Assembly (NCBI GenBank): GCA_034620365.1
Contig: JAQGEQ010000064.1
Span: 62,001 to 126,000 of the forward strand
Direction of reading: 5' to 3'
Length of the DNA stretch: 64,000 nucleotides
Origin: Pegea sp. RAD2-039
Taxonomy: Eukaryota; Chordata; Thaliacea; Salpida; Salpidae
Within the stretch, counting starts at the first letter, position 1, and every line of letters begins with the position of its first letter. The translations under genes and the position numbers were made by a program. The notes under the pieces were generated by a model, which worked only from the letters and a program-made list of their open reading frames with translations, made no database searches and had not been told where the DNA came from. Shown here piece after piece: positions 14,301-25,974 of the stretch.

Positions 14301-14646
14301 ATATTTTTAACTATTTTGAGCAAAAAAAGATTAAATGAAAAATAAATATTCAGTATATGTAGCATAAGCCTGAATTGTTTTGTAAACAACTCACAAATAA
14401 TCAGATTTTTAAAGCAATAGTTCTTTTACTATTCAACTATAAGCTTTGTTTGTTGTTGTTTTTCTAAAAAAATAAATAAAAATAAATTTATTAAACTGGA
14501 AAAAGTTGTTTCTCATTTCATTTTAGTTTAAATTGTCGAGTTTTTAGTGACAAACCTCATTAAAAATCAATTTTTGCAGCTTATACTTGATATTAAAGCT
14601 TTTGTTTCAGCAACTTTGAGATATTTTACATCAAAAGTCGTTTATA
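11367..14646. other. AT-rich intergenic region, possible distal first exon
   Basis: A strongly AT-rich desert. The one GC-richer island is at 12847-12874: an ATG-started run of nine codons plus one base ending in ATTG|GTAAGTATT, a perfect donor site. It may be a 5' exon of the LITAF-domain gene or of an unseen transcript. No other feature is supported. Confidence 0.4.
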
Positions 14647-15096
14647 ATGAGCGAAAAAACTAAAGTAGAAAAATTTGCTCAGTTGTCAGGTTTTAGTGAA
14701 AGTTTGAGTAGTTCATCAACAAACTTTTCCAATCCTAGAGAAGATAATAGAAGTGAAATTATCAAAACTTCAACTGAAGTTCAAGTTGACTATATGAATC
14801 CATTTGTCATTGAAATAGTTTATTCTAAAAAAAACAGGAGTTATTCTTTCATAGTGCCAAGTACTTCGTATTTAAGAAGGGAATCAAACTGGGCTTTGTG
14901 TAGGAAATGTAACCAAGTTGTTTATACAAGAACAGCTAAGAAATTTGGAGTTGTTACTTGCTTCTATTTTCTTATTTTATTTCTTTTTTGTCCTTTTATT
15001 TGTATTTGGTTAATTCCGTTAATACATTCTAGTTGTAGAGATGTACATCACAAATGTAGAAACTGTGGAAAGTGCATTAAAGTTGTTCCACCTTAA
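14647..15096 (+). CDS. LITAF-domain (SIMPLE-like) membrane protein
   Basis: LITAF-domain proteins sit on the cytosolic face of late endosomes and lysosomes through a short membrane-embedded hairpin between two halves of a zinc-binding site. The 149-aa product has an N-terminal Ser- and Asn-rich region of about 50 residues, then the domain: C85-R-K-C88 in WALCRKCNQVVYTRTAKKFG, a hydrophobic hairpin TCFYFLILFLFCPFICIWL, and H-x-C-R-N-C-G near residues 135-141. The typical CPxC and HxCPxC prolines are replaced by R. The single exon starts at an ATG preceded by stops. A splice acceptor-like TTTGTTTCAG 34 nt upstream suggests a 5' untranslated intron. A poly(A) signal AATAAA lies near 15191. Which of the many paralogues it matches cannot be told. 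Confidence 0.88.
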   Translation: MSEKTKVEKFAQLSGFSESLSSSSTNFSNPREDNRSEIIKTSTEVQVDYMNPFVIEIVYSKKNRSYSFIVPSTSYLRRESNWALCRKCNQVVYTRTAKKFGVVTCFYFLILFLFCPFICIWLIPLIHSSCRDVHHKCRNCGKCIKVVPP

Positions 15097-15554
15097 ATAT
15101 TTCATCAATTTATTTATTTCTTGTCTATATCTTCTTGTCAATTCGTTTATTTGAACTATTTTCTTATTTTTGGAATCGTTGGTACTTTGTAATAAATATT
15201 TTGTGGATAATTTGTGTCATTTTAAAAGCTTGAGAATTTCTAATTCTAAAATCTCACTATATTAAATTTTCAAAATTCATTTCTACAAGCATAAAATAAA
15301 AATATCAAAATCTTTGCATAAAAACTCATGTTTACTGAACAATAATCAAATTGTTTTCAAAAAATCAAAGTTTTTTACAAAAAATATAAAATTTTAAAAA
15401 TGAAAATCAATTTGAGTTTTCTGAGATTCTTACAGAATCGTTTTTGTATCTTCAATTATAATTACCAACTCATATGACAACTAATTATACGAGAATGACG
15501 TTTAACAAATTTACACAAGCGGTAAAATCTTCAATTTATTTCACAAATAATTTT
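15097..15554. other. Convergent 3' intergenic region
   Basis: Short AT-rich stretch between the ends of the LITAF-type gene (plus) and WDR25 (minus). It holds the poly(A) signals; nothing else is seen. Confidence 0.5.
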
Positions 15555-17061
15555 TTATTCAAAGATTGTGACGTCACCATTCCAGTTGCTAACAACAACA
15601 ACTCCAGAAACTTCAGGATGACAATTAACATCAAGACAAGATGAATTATTCGACGATTTCAAAGTTTTAACAACTTGACCGGAAGTAAACTTATAAAACA
15701 CTAAACTTCCGTCACTACTTCCGGAAACTAGATATTTTCCATCCGGTGTAAAATCAAGTTTTACAGAATAATCTTCAACCTAAAAACTAACAAATTAAAA
15801 ATGGAAGTTTGAAAAAAGAAATTTTTTAACCTGATGTTTTTCATATCGAATAAATTTATCTAATTTAAATGAAGCTGTGAATCTAGCAGCATAATTTCCG
15901 GTTGTTTGCGCGATAAAGCTTGTTCCGCTTGGATGCACACGAACACAAGGGCAAGAGTATCTTTCCTGAATCAAGAAAATTTATGAATGAAACAAAAATG
16001 AGAAGATTTTTGACTCACATGAAAGATCTGATCTGAAATCTTAGCTCCGAATCTTACATCCCAAATGACGAGATTATGTGAGGCTGATTGACGATTGACT
16101 TCATTATAACTTACAACAATATTACGACCATCAGGAAATGAATCCATCGAAAGAACATCTCCAGCTCCTTTCAACTCATACTTTGCCACTCTCTAATTAT
16201 TTCAGGTTTTAATTCAGTTTATCATCATAATTTCGATTTGTTGATTAGAACCTCATTTATCCGTAAGTCGTAAGCTTCTAAGAAAGTGTTACTTCCACCA
16301 ATCAAAACCACATCATTATTGTCTTTCCACCATAGACATTGAGAAGGAATTGTTGGAAGTTTTAATCTTGCTAAAAATTAAATAAATTTGAAAATTAATT
16401 CTTTGATTTTGAAAAATACAAACTTGAAAGTGACCCAGAGTGTAAAAAGTCATAAATTGAAATGGAACCATCTACACTTGCTGACAAGAGTTGTCTACTT
16501 GTGTTTGACCATAAGCAGTATTTTATCATTTTGTTTTCTTGGATACTAAACACTCTACTGTAGATAAAAATCAAAAGTTCTTTTTAAAAAGATTCTAAAT
16601 AAAGTTACAAAAAACATATTTTTATAAACTAAAATTTCTTTTTCAAATGATTTTGTGAAATAAAAATAAAAGAAGTATTACTTCTGAGTTGTGAATATAT
16701 CATATAAATGAATATAATTATCACAAGTAACTGCAAGTAAATGGCTGAATTTGGGGTTCCATTTTGTACTCCAAATTGGACAAGAGGAAATATTCTCGGA
16801 TATTTTTACTCTTCTGTAAAAGAAGATGAAATTCTATAATTTAAATAAAATCATTTCAAAAGTCTACCTGGAAGATTTTGAATAATATTTTTTGTTGCTG
16901 TGTTGTAAAATTTCATCTTGTGAAAGAAATAATTGTTGAATATGAGTCTCATTACTTTGGTGATGTTTTACTTCAATATCTGGAAGTAATTTTGGTATTA
17001 TATGATTTTTTCTTTCACTTTTTGAGATATATGGTCTAAAAGGCAATTTTGGGGGGTCCAT
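15555..17061 (-). CDS. WDR25: WD repeat-containing protein 25 (WDR25), 7 exons
   Basis: This is a beta-propeller protein related to the splicing factor CDC40/PRP17; the role of WDR25 itself is poorly known. Exons on the minus strand: 17061-16868, 16813-16682, 16557-16424, 16370-16252, 16192-16019, 15965-15831, 15779-15555. They join to 370 aa plus stop. The sequence follows WDR25 through its conserved half: QSASHNLVIWDVRFGAKISD and QIFHERYSCP, then a GNYAARF strand, VEDYSVKLDFTPDGKYLVSG and the end GDVTIFE. Only the first residues, MDPPKLPFRPYISKSERK, are left of the low-complexity N-terminal region of about 200 residues in vertebrates. The frame is open upstream of the ATG to a TTTTAG acceptor near 17082, so one or more further 5' exons may exist. 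Confidence 0.85.
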
Positions 17062-17620
17062 TTGTGATGTTTTTGATATTAATAAATCTAAAAGGAAATA
17101 TTGAAGTAAAATGAAAACAATATATTTAAATAAATTGTTTATTTAATTTATAAAAAGAATTTTGAAGATATTTAAATATTTTAAACAATTAAACAAAATT
17201 AAAACTAAAATTTTGAAATAAAAATAAATTTAATTACAAAGTTTACTTTTTTACTTAAGAAATAATTTATAAAAATGATTAAATGCAGACTAAGAAAATA
17301 TTTGTGAGATAAAAAGCAATTTATTAACAATTTCTTAAAGTTTTATTGAAATACTAAAAATATAAATTAATAAAAATTATATTTTGCAAATCTTATAAAA
17401 CTTAATAATAATCTTAGTTCATAAAATCCCCTAAATTGAAACTTAAAGAAATTAAGAAATAAAAACAATTTTGGTTTTATTTAATATATTGACTTTATCT
17501 TTATGAAACTTTATATTTTTAAAGTTAGATTTCAATAACATTTGTCATTAAAAGTTTTATTTGTATTTTTTTTTGTAAATCGTTTTCTTTATATTCTCAT
17601 AAAAAGCAGATAAGTTAGAA
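17062..17620. other. Upstream of WDR25, no gene identified
   Basis: Very AT-rich. It may contain a missing first exon of WDR25 on the minus strand, but no convincing ATG-donor pair stands out. Confidence 0.35.
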
Positions 17621-17853
17621 GACGCAAAACTCCGAATTTAAAACCAAAGTTGGAGCCTCGTAGACAGCTTGTCGATGTACTCAGTGTCGTTCTGACAACT
17701 CCTGCGACGCCAGCTGGGTGCAGCTGCATCAGTCCTTCTGTTCCGCTGCATACCTTGTTGGCGTGGAATCCTGCTGCATGGGCAACAACTGGATATCCAT
17801 AACTTCTGCCCTGGCTTACAGCTTGGTCGTTCTCGGCCGAAGTAGACCAATAA
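17621..17853 (+). mobile_element. SINE copy, body and 3' end
   Basis: It aligns over its whole length with the copies at 118-440 (inverted) and 60893-61120. It starts in the shared CGCAAAACTCC region and ends after TTCTCGGCCGAAGTAG. The tRNA-like head is missing, so it is 5' truncated. Open frames across it on both strands are by-products of its higher GC content. Confidence 0.75.
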
Positions 17854-18185
17854 TATTAATCAAAAGTTTTATAAATTTAAATATCTTTTATCGAGTATAT
17901 ATGGTGCGTTTAAAAACTGTAAATTAAAGTATAGAGAGTTAGTTTATACTATAATCTAAAAAGAACTTTACAACAAAGATATTGTGATCGGTAAAGGATC
18001 TTTCTTTTTATTAAATTATTTTCAAATAACTTGTTTTTCGACTAGCTGAACTTTTTTAGTCGATAGAGTTACTTTATCTCTGCGCATACGGCTTAAATAT
18101 TTAATTTGAGCGTTTTGCTGCATTAATTGCAGTCAAAATAAATAATTAAATAAATGTTCAAAATAAAGACTAAAATAAAAATTAT
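17854..18185. other. Short intergenic stretch
   Basis: Nothing recognisable between the SINE and the tRNA gene. Confidence 0.5.
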
Positions 18186-18191
18186 AAAAAA
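18186..18191 (-). terminator. Pol III terminator of tRNA-Thr
   Basis: Six consecutive T on the minus strand begin two bases after the tRNA 3' end, as expected for RNA polymerase III termination. Confidence 0.8.
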
Positions 18192-18193
18192 TG

Positions 18194-18267
18194 AGGCACC
18201 ACCGAGAGTCGAACTCGGGATCTCCTGTTTACTAGACAGGCGCTTTAACCAACTAAGCCATGGCGCC
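18194..18267 (-). tRNA. tRNA-Thr (anticodon AGT)
   Basis: The 74-nt minus-strand sequence folds as a full cloverleaf. The acceptor stem GGCGCCA pairs with TGGTGCC (one G-U), discriminator T. The A box is TGGCTTAGTTGG, the anticodon arm CCTGT-CTAGTAA-ACAGG with anticodon AGT, and the T arm CCGAG-TTCGACT-CTCGG with a normal B box. There is no intron, and CCA is not encoded. The A at position 34 makes this tRNA a substrate for the ADAT2-type deaminase encoded at 5350-5850, a functional link known from biology rather than from the map. A run of six T (minus strand, 18186-18191) follows as the Pol III terminator. Confidence 0.97.
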
Positions 18268-18702
18268 GTATGAAAGAGATATTTTATTACTTTTTAAAAA
18301 ATAATATTTTGTTTATTGCAGAATTATTTTTCAATTGACTTGTGAAAATATTTTTTAGAAAATTGTTTGTTTTTAGCTTAGCACAAAAACTAAAGCAAAA
18401 AAATCTCTCATTTTAATAAACTTTCTTCGGTTTTTGTCGTTTAATAAAAAACTTTTTAAAATTCAGAAATTCTTCCATAAAATTTAAATTAAATTTCTAA
18501 GAAAAAACCTAAAAATCTTGCTAAGAAACTAACATCTTCTATTGAATAAAAAACTTTAAAATTCCCTTTTTTTTCAACGATAAAATACAATTTGTTGAAG
18601 AAATTGAAGTAGCAACAGTTTATTGATCATCAAAAACCACCCGAGTTACATTTTAGTGATTTTCTTAATTATCATGATTGCCACATAAAATTACAAAATC
18701 TA
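18268..18702. other. MTHFD1 3' flank
   Basis: The 3' untranslated region of MTHFD1 on the minus strand probably ends here; its AATAAA appears as TTTATT at 18619-18624. Otherwise nothing is recognisable. Confidence 0.45.
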
Positions 18703-21700
18703 TTAAAAAAGTCCCTGGACCTCCATGGTCTCAGGATCTAAGTCGATGTCATAAAAACATGGACGAGTCGGTAACCCAGGCATCGTGGACATAGTACCAA
18801 CTAAAGGATACAGAAATCCGGCCCCTATACTTGCTCTTATGTCTCTGATAGGAAGAATGAATCCGGTTGGAGCTCCTTTTCGTTCTGGTTGATGAGAGAG
18901 TGAAAGATGTGTCTTCGCCATGCAGATAGGTAATTTATCGAATCCCTGTTAAAAGATCAATTGAAGATCTTGATGAGAAGATTTTTATCTTATATTTATT
19001 TTATATATTTTGAAATATTATAAAATTATAAACATTATTAAATATAAAATTATTAAAAATAATAATAATAAAGATTATAAAAATATAATAATTATCTAAT
19101 TTAAATGTAAATTAATATTTTAAATTTATCTATTTTGTGAAAAATGTCTTTTGGTTTAAATATTTAAATTATATTTATGATAATATCTATTAATTAATAG
19201 TATAAATTTAAAAGCATTTTATTTTGCTTTTTATTTTCAATTATTAAAATATAACTTTGTCAAAATCACACAACTCTACTACATCTTAACTCACTGATGA
19301 ATCTGCAAACTAAATTTAATCATCTTCATTCCAAATTAAAAGTTTTTAGAGTGTACTTCTAACAACACACATTTATCAAGTAGCTAAATTACATTTTAAA
19401 TTAGTAAATTTAAAATATTAATTTACATTTGAATCAGATAATTATGTCTTCTAAAGAAATTAGAGTTAAGATGAAACAATTTAAACTCTCAACCAATAAG
19501 GAGACTCACTTGTTTTGTGTAAAGGTCACATTTAACACGCGCTTCATCTAGAAGTTCAATTCCGTCAGCTCCGTAAATCTTTTTCGCAATTGTCGCGATT
19601 TTATCTTCGATTCCTTGATTTAAATCATAGAGGTAATTGAAGTCGGTTGCTATGTTTGAAGCTCTAGTAACAGCTTCAGCAAGATCAACAGCTCCAGAAC
19701 CACCATGTGACCTGTTCAAAACAACTAATTTGTCTTTTTTCGTTTTTGGCCTGAAATTTATTTTAGAATCGAACAGTTTCCTTTTTAGGTGGGTTGAGAA
19801 GCTATAAAAAGATTCTAATCGACAAAAAAATTGTCGGTTTTATAAAATAACAGAAATTTCAGTTTCTATCTCAAAAACTTCGAAATTAAACAAAAGCTTT
19901 GAAATGTCAACAAATAAAATAAAGCAATTTGTTGAAAACAAACAAACCAGGTTTTTGTGACCTTGACAAAAGTACAATCTAACAACAAACCAATGAGATG
20001 AAGCAACAGCTTCAACAGCACCACATTGACGCGCGAGTTTCAACGCAAGTTCAACCTCTTTATCGGAATCTGTTGCAAATCGGTTAAGAGCAAAGACTAC
20101 AGGGACCCCGAAGTATGAAGCATTTTCAATCTGCTTCTTCGGATTCGAGAAGCCAGCCTCTAAAAGCTCCAAATTCTCCTATCACAAAATTATTAGTTGA
20201 CCACAAAATAGGACCACAAATTACTAACCTCACAATATTCTTTGGCAAGTGGTTTACCAGCAGTAACAGATGGACCACCACCATGCATCTTAATGGCCCT
20301 TACTGTGGCCACTAAGACCACAGCATTAGGTACAAGTCCAGACAGACGACATTTGATGTTAAAGAACTTTTCCATTCCAATATCAGCCCCAAAACCTGCT
20401 TCTGTGACCACAAAACCATCCGGACCTTCAAAGAAGCGGTCAGTTTATCAGCTTGGACACTAAACCACACCGACCAGCAAGTTTGAGGGCAATCATATCA
20501 GCCAGGACAGAAGAGTTGCCATGTGCGATGTTAGCAAATGGACCAGCGTGGACAAACACTGGGGTCCCTTCCAAGGACTGCATCAAGTTAGGTTGGATAG
20601 CATCTCTCATCAACACGACCAAAGCACCTGGACATGAAGTATGGGACAGATGTATGATGATGTGGACAACTGACCAGTTACTCCAAGGTCATCAGCTGTC
20701 ACTGGTTGACCAGACCGACTGGTCGCGACCACCATTCGTCCAAATCGATCTTTCATGTCTTGGATGCTGTTAGTAAGCGCGAGAACCGCCATCACCTAAA
20801 CATCACAAGATCAATAAAAGATCAAAGATCACGAAGTCTTCCCACCTCACTCGCGACCGCGATATCGAACTGCGCGATCCGATGACGATCTTTCTCAGTC
20901 GGTGATTGGCCGATTGTGATCTTCCTCAGGAATCGATCATTCGTGTCGAGGACACGTTGCCAGGTGATAGTTTCTGGATCGATGTCTAAACGCGCGAATT
21001 TTGTGACTTCATCTGATGTCAGTTTGTCAGGATCGCGTTCGTCGATTCCTAATTTCTTGAGACGCCGGATTTGAATCTCGGAGAACTTCCGGATCCCTTT
21101 TTTAGAAGGAACAAGACGCGAGAAGAGAGCTTTATCTTTTTGGGTGGATTCGTGGAAGATTCGCGCGTCGATAGCGGCAGCTAGAAGATTGTTAGCTGCG
21201 GTGATTGCGTGGATATCTCCTGTTAGATGAAGATTAAATTCATCCATAGGGATAACTTGTGAGTATCCTCCACCAGCAGCTCCTCCTTTAATCCCAAAAG
21301 TAGGTCCCTGATGAAGATTTGTGAAGATGTGATCTGAGATGAATCTGGGGTACTTGTGAAGGTTGACGGACACACGCGAAGACGTTCTTCTTAAGATGAG
21401 CGCCGAGAGCTTGAACTAATCCCATCGTAGTAGTGCTCTTCCCTTCCCCCAGAGGTGTTGGAGTGATCCCTAGAAGATCAGGATGAAGATGATGAAGATC
21501 AGAAGATCACTAACCAGCCACAACAACATATTTTCCGTTTTCTACATCTTTTAATCGATCTAACACCGACAAGGACACTTTAGCCTTCTTTTTTCCATAC
21601 AAGTTCACTTCTGATGGATATAATCCGATCTCATCAGCAAGGACATCAATATCTTTCGGTGTTTGCTTCGAAGCAATCTCTATATCGCTGGGAACTGGAT

Positions 21701-23728
21701 CAAGAAGTGTCAATGGAAGAGGGCTGGAAGAAACGATTGAAATATTTGATTGAAATCTGTTTTATTCTCACCTCAGTTTCCAACAACTATTGATGTGTTT
21801 CTCAAAGTCTTTTTTAGCTGATTGGACCGTATTCTTCATCAACATTGCCACTGTCATTGGTCCAACACCACCGGGTACAGGTGTCACCCAAGAAGCCACC
21901 TAAAAGTATGTCTTACTTCATCTTCATCTACATCATCAACAATTACTTTTGAAACATCTTCGAAATCAGCATCTCCGATCAATCGATGTCCTGATTTCTT
22001 TGAAGTATCAGGGATTGTATTGATTCCACAATCAATGACAACAGCTCCCGGTTTCAACCAAGAAGCTTTCACCATCTGCCAACATCAATCAATTGAAAGA
22101 TCAGTTGAAATAAGACTTTGAAACCTTAGGTTGTCTCGCTGCTACTACAACTACATCAGCTTCTTTACAAACTGATTCTAAATCTTCAGTTTTTGAGTGA
22201 CAAGTTGTGACAGTACAGTTGTTCCACTTCAATAACTCCGCGATTGGCGTTCCTACAATCTTGCTTCTACCAATCACAACAGCTCTTTTCCCTTCCAACT
22301 ATCAAATCAATCTTACTTTTAAACTAATCAACAAAACTTTTAGATCTACTTTTATGCCAGTTTCATTGATCAGATAGAGACAACCATTTGGTGTACAAGG
22401 TAAGAAGCCATCATCAAGAAGACCACGACTTAGTTTACCACTATTGATAAAAGTCAATCCATCTACATCTTTTGTTGGGAGGATTTTGTTGATCACTTTC
22501 TCAGAGTCTAAATCATTGTCACTTTCAAATGGAAGTTGAACAATTACTCCATGAATTCCTAGAAGACACAAAAAACTTTCAGATTAAGATCTTATATCAA
22601 AGTTGGGTTACTTCTATTGTTATTGATTTGATCAATTTGTTTCAGTAAATTGGTTTGAGTCACAGATGAAGGAAGTTTGATTCGAGTCACTTGAATCCCT
22701 ATTTGAGCCGCGGCTTTTAGTTTCATCTTGATATAAACGTTAGAATCTTCTCTATTGCCAACCTAAATAAGGTTTAAGAGTTAAAATGTTTAGCGAGGTT
22801 AATTAATTTTGTGCTAAGCAAAAAAATAAAACAAAAAAGGTGGAAAACTACAGATTCACTTTTTAAAGTAAACATGCTTTATTAAAATATCTGTGAAAAA
22901 ATCGATTCAGCAAAACAAACAAAATAAAGCTGAATATATCAAGTAATTTCAAGCATTAGTGAAAGATAAAAAGCTGCATAAGATAACTAAATAAAGTTGA
23001 AAACGTTTCCAAGCTTTTAGAAATGTACAAATATATTATAAATAATCTACAACCACTGATTAAAATTTAACAAATTATTTTAACAAATATATCAAATTTA
23101 TTAATTAACAGCAAAATATGATTTTCATCAAAATTAGTATTTAAAAGTAAATAAATCCATCTGGGTTATATTTTCAAAAAGATATTTTCAAGAATAAATT
23201 GACACAAAGACCAAAGCAACCAATGGTTTTATCAATTTAATAATATGATAAATATAAAATTATTTATAAATTGAAAAATATTGCAATCAATTAATAATAA
23301 TTGCAAGCAGTTAATTAACTTTCTGTTATATTTTATTAATTTCTTGAATGAAAAAGTCATTTAAATAAGAACAAGTTGAAGTGACTATAAGATAAATCTT
23401 TCAAAAGTAATCTGATAAAAAAAGATACCATTTCCTAAATTGATAATCAAATAATGTAGAAATTACAAATAGAAAAGTTTATTTATAAAAATCTTATTTT
23501 TAAGCCTTTTGATAATTTTATTTAAAAATTGAACTGAATTAAGAAGAGATGGAAAACTTCAAAGCCATTCAAAAATCTTTTAATCAAGCACTTAAGCAAA
23601 TTATTAATTACTTGTACAATAGCCAAACCAGGTTCAAAAGTTGATATTTCCTTTAATTCTTTTATTTCTTCAGCTAATTTTTTAAGTAAATCAGCAGATA
23701 TTAATTTACCATCTAAAATTTTGGCCAT
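18703..23728 (-). CDS. MTHFD1: C1-tetrahydrofolate synthase, cytoplasmic trifunctional, 15 exons
   Basis: One polypeptide carries methylene-THF dehydrogenase, methenyl-THF cyclohydrolase and formate-THF ligase activities, which interconvert one-carbon folates in the cytosol. Minus-strand exons: 23728-23612, 22762-22612, 22558-22338, 22298-22125, 22075-21917, 21899-21772, 21723-21515, 21469-21354, 21307-20846, 20795-20675, 20627-20475, 20425-20229, 20178-19991, 19711-19510, 18945-18703. They sum to 946 aa plus stop (human 935). Seen: [10 protein letters not shown] with active-site Y49 and K53, PCTPNGC, the NADP site [20 protein letters not shown], then the ligase P-loop [33 protein letters not shown] and [21 protein letters not shown] split over the end. 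I start at the ATG at 23728, not the TTG nine bases upstream. Most introns are 46-60 nt; intron 1 (849 nt) and the last intron (564 nt) are longer and AT-rich. Exons for the ligase half are clearly GC-richer than their surroundings. Confidence 0.97.
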
Positions 23729-24780
23729 TTTTTTCAAGTTATTTTTATATATCTGAAAGACAAGTTTAATAACTAAGGGATATTCTTTCTTGACATCAAA
23801 TATTCAACTTAAAGTTTTGAGAACAGAACTAAGTTTATCTGTATCAGATTAGGTAAAGGATTTTATACTAACTTTAAAAAATTTCATATTTTTAGTCGTA
23901 ATTACCATAACCTTGTGTATTGATAAGAAATATGAGATAGAAAAATTACTATTTTTAGACTATCTAGGTATTATATAACAATTTATCTAAAATTTGCAAG
24001 AATGGTTTGTTGGTTGAATATTCTGTTTGATAAAATCTAAATTTTTAAATAAGAGATGATTCAAAATTTGCTCAAAAAAAACTTTCAATGTTTATAAACT
24101 AAAACAGATAAATCATTTGAATTAGTGTAAAAAAAAACTTGCTATTTTTCAATCTAAACAATTATTTTTTCATGTTCAAAATCTCTCAACTCAGCTTAAA
24201 CAATCATAATCATAGAAAATAGTAGAAAAAAATATCAGTTAAGACAACAAAACTATTCTAAAAGCAAACAAAATAAATTGACGAAAAAAGAAAATGATTA
24301 AACAAATAAATGCACCAGTATTTAATTATAACTAGAATTGAAATTTGACGCTAGATGTTGTTAAATAAACAAAAAAATTGTTGAAGTTTACACGCATGCT
24401 GAAAACCAGTATTTAGCACCTTAGTGAGAAAATTGGGTTATCCGATAATTGGTTTTAATTTTTGTACTTACAAACACGCGGTAATGGAAAAAGTGAACTT
24501 TTTCAAAAAGTGTATAAAAAAGACAAAAAGTAAAAGTAAATACGAAATAATTATTTTATTTTACTAAAAGATTCTGATTTTTTTATATTTTTAATAAAGT
24601 TTTTGGCTATTCAACTGTAGTTTAATTTTCTTTATCTTTTTTAGTTATTTTTTTATCGGCAGTACTTTAAGGAAACAATTAATGGAAGTAATTGCGAATC
24701 TATTTTAATAAAAATTTTTAATAATTTCATAATTTTTAAAAAATTTAAAAAAGTAGATTGAACATTGAGATGTAAAAAAG
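23729..24780. other. Upstream of MTHFD1, intergenic
   Basis: AT-rich, with no gene seen. The MTHFD1 promoter should lie in the first few hundred bases, but no clear core element is visible. Confidence 0.45.
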
Positions 24781-24809
24781 CGTTCAGTAAAACGACTCAT
24801 CAGAGTCGG

Positions 24810-24900
24810 TATTTGTTGTAAGCTTTAATAAAGTACCCAGACATCAGACATTTGATAATTAGAATGTTTCGGAGGCAGCGATTGGTGGAAACGATCCAGA
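24810..24900 (+). mobile_element. Possible LTR edge with primer-binding site (weak)
   Basis: An AATAAA at 24827-24832 is followed about 50 bases later by TGGTGGAAACGATCC (24883-24897). That reads as the complement of a tRNA 3' end ...TTTCCACCA, as in the primer-binding site next to an LTR. The segment is GC-richer than its flanks. No gag or pol frame follows, so this could be a degraded LTR retroelement edge or chance. Confidence 0.25.
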
Positions 24901-25611
24901 AGTCGAAAGAGGCAACTGAAGATCCAAATAACCTTCTTTAAAGTCTCGGAGACTAAAAACGAATTCGAGGCGTTTTATCGAACTAGTTCAAGATCTTCTA
25001 ATAACCAACCAATTCTCAGCTTTGTAATAATTTAACCAGAAATAATCTGCTGAAACTCAGCATCCGTATTTATGCAGTTAAATTGAAAATTTTATCAAAT
25101 ATGATCGTTTTTTGCCAGCTTCTGTTACCTTATCTTACATAATTTGCCATTTAATTATAACATCAGATCTATGGCAAATGAAACAGACTTTGTGTACCAT
25201 TATGAACAAGTCGTGAGACAAGTTAGTTTTATATTACTAATTGTAAATCGAATCTTCTTATTAGGAGAAGCACAGCAGATTCAGATATTTGGTAAAGCTT
25301 AAAGTATTCGATCTAAAAAGATTTCTTATTAATGGCAACAAAAAATTAACTAGCCAATTTATTATTCATTTATTTATTTATTTTTATTTATAGATTGATT
25401 CTATTTGATTAAGTTTCAGGTTATAGGTTATATTCTATTCGGAATTAAGTTTATTATGAATAAGTGCTTATAAGTTGTGACAAAGTTATTTCTAGGAAGT
25501 GATTTGCATATTATATATTGTGATTGGTGACAGTAAAAATCTTTCATGAAAACTATGGTGCACCAAATAAAACTGGCAAGACCTTACGTTCAAATGTAAA
25601 AAATATCATGA

Positions 25612-25968
25612 AAAACCGACTTCATCAAAGCAAGCTTGCAATTGCCAATCCTACAATACAATTTGCTCTGGTGAAGATCCGGTAATTGAATGCTGTAAAT
25701 GTCTCTCCTGCTTTCATCTCACCTGTAGTGATGTGAGCAAAAAATTTACGATATGTTTGAAAACAACCAGATGAAGCAAATGGAATTTAAATGGTTCTGC
25801 ATTAAATGTAGAACCGTGGACACAACAGCTCCCTCAACTAATTCTGATGAAAACCTATTATCAGACATCAGCAAATCTGTATCTGCTGAATTAGTCAAAC
25901 CTAAATCGGAAATTGCCAAAGATGTTGCCAAGATTGATGAGAAAATTTCTAGTTTGTCTAATAAATAA
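25612..25968 (+). pseudogene. LINE ORF1 remnant with PHD-type zinc finger
   Basis: Two frames read through a zinc-finger protein. First comes CNCQSYNTICSGEDPVIECC, then KCLSCFHLTCSDV. After a frameshift at about 25745-25755 follows KWFCIKCRTVD, then a Ser- and Lys-rich helix-like tail ending at a TAA. The order CxC, CxxC, FHxxC, WFCxxC is that of a PHD finger. PHD fingers are known in ORF1 of CR1-like LINEs (established for that group), so I read this as ORF1 debris of an old LINE. The minus-strand LINE tail at 25975 abuts it directly, so it was probably hit by a later insertion. A host PHD gene fragment is the alternative. Confidence 0.6.
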
Positions 25969-25974
25969 ATTAAT

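Noticed and set aside
23729..23737. Extension of MTHFD1 to MKKMAK at 23737
   Set aside because: The first codon is TTG. The ATG at 23728 matches the family start.
25612..25968. Host PHD-finger gene
   Set aside because: It is frameshifted, lacks flanking exons and is embedded in LINE debris; ORF1 of a CR1-like LINE explains it better.
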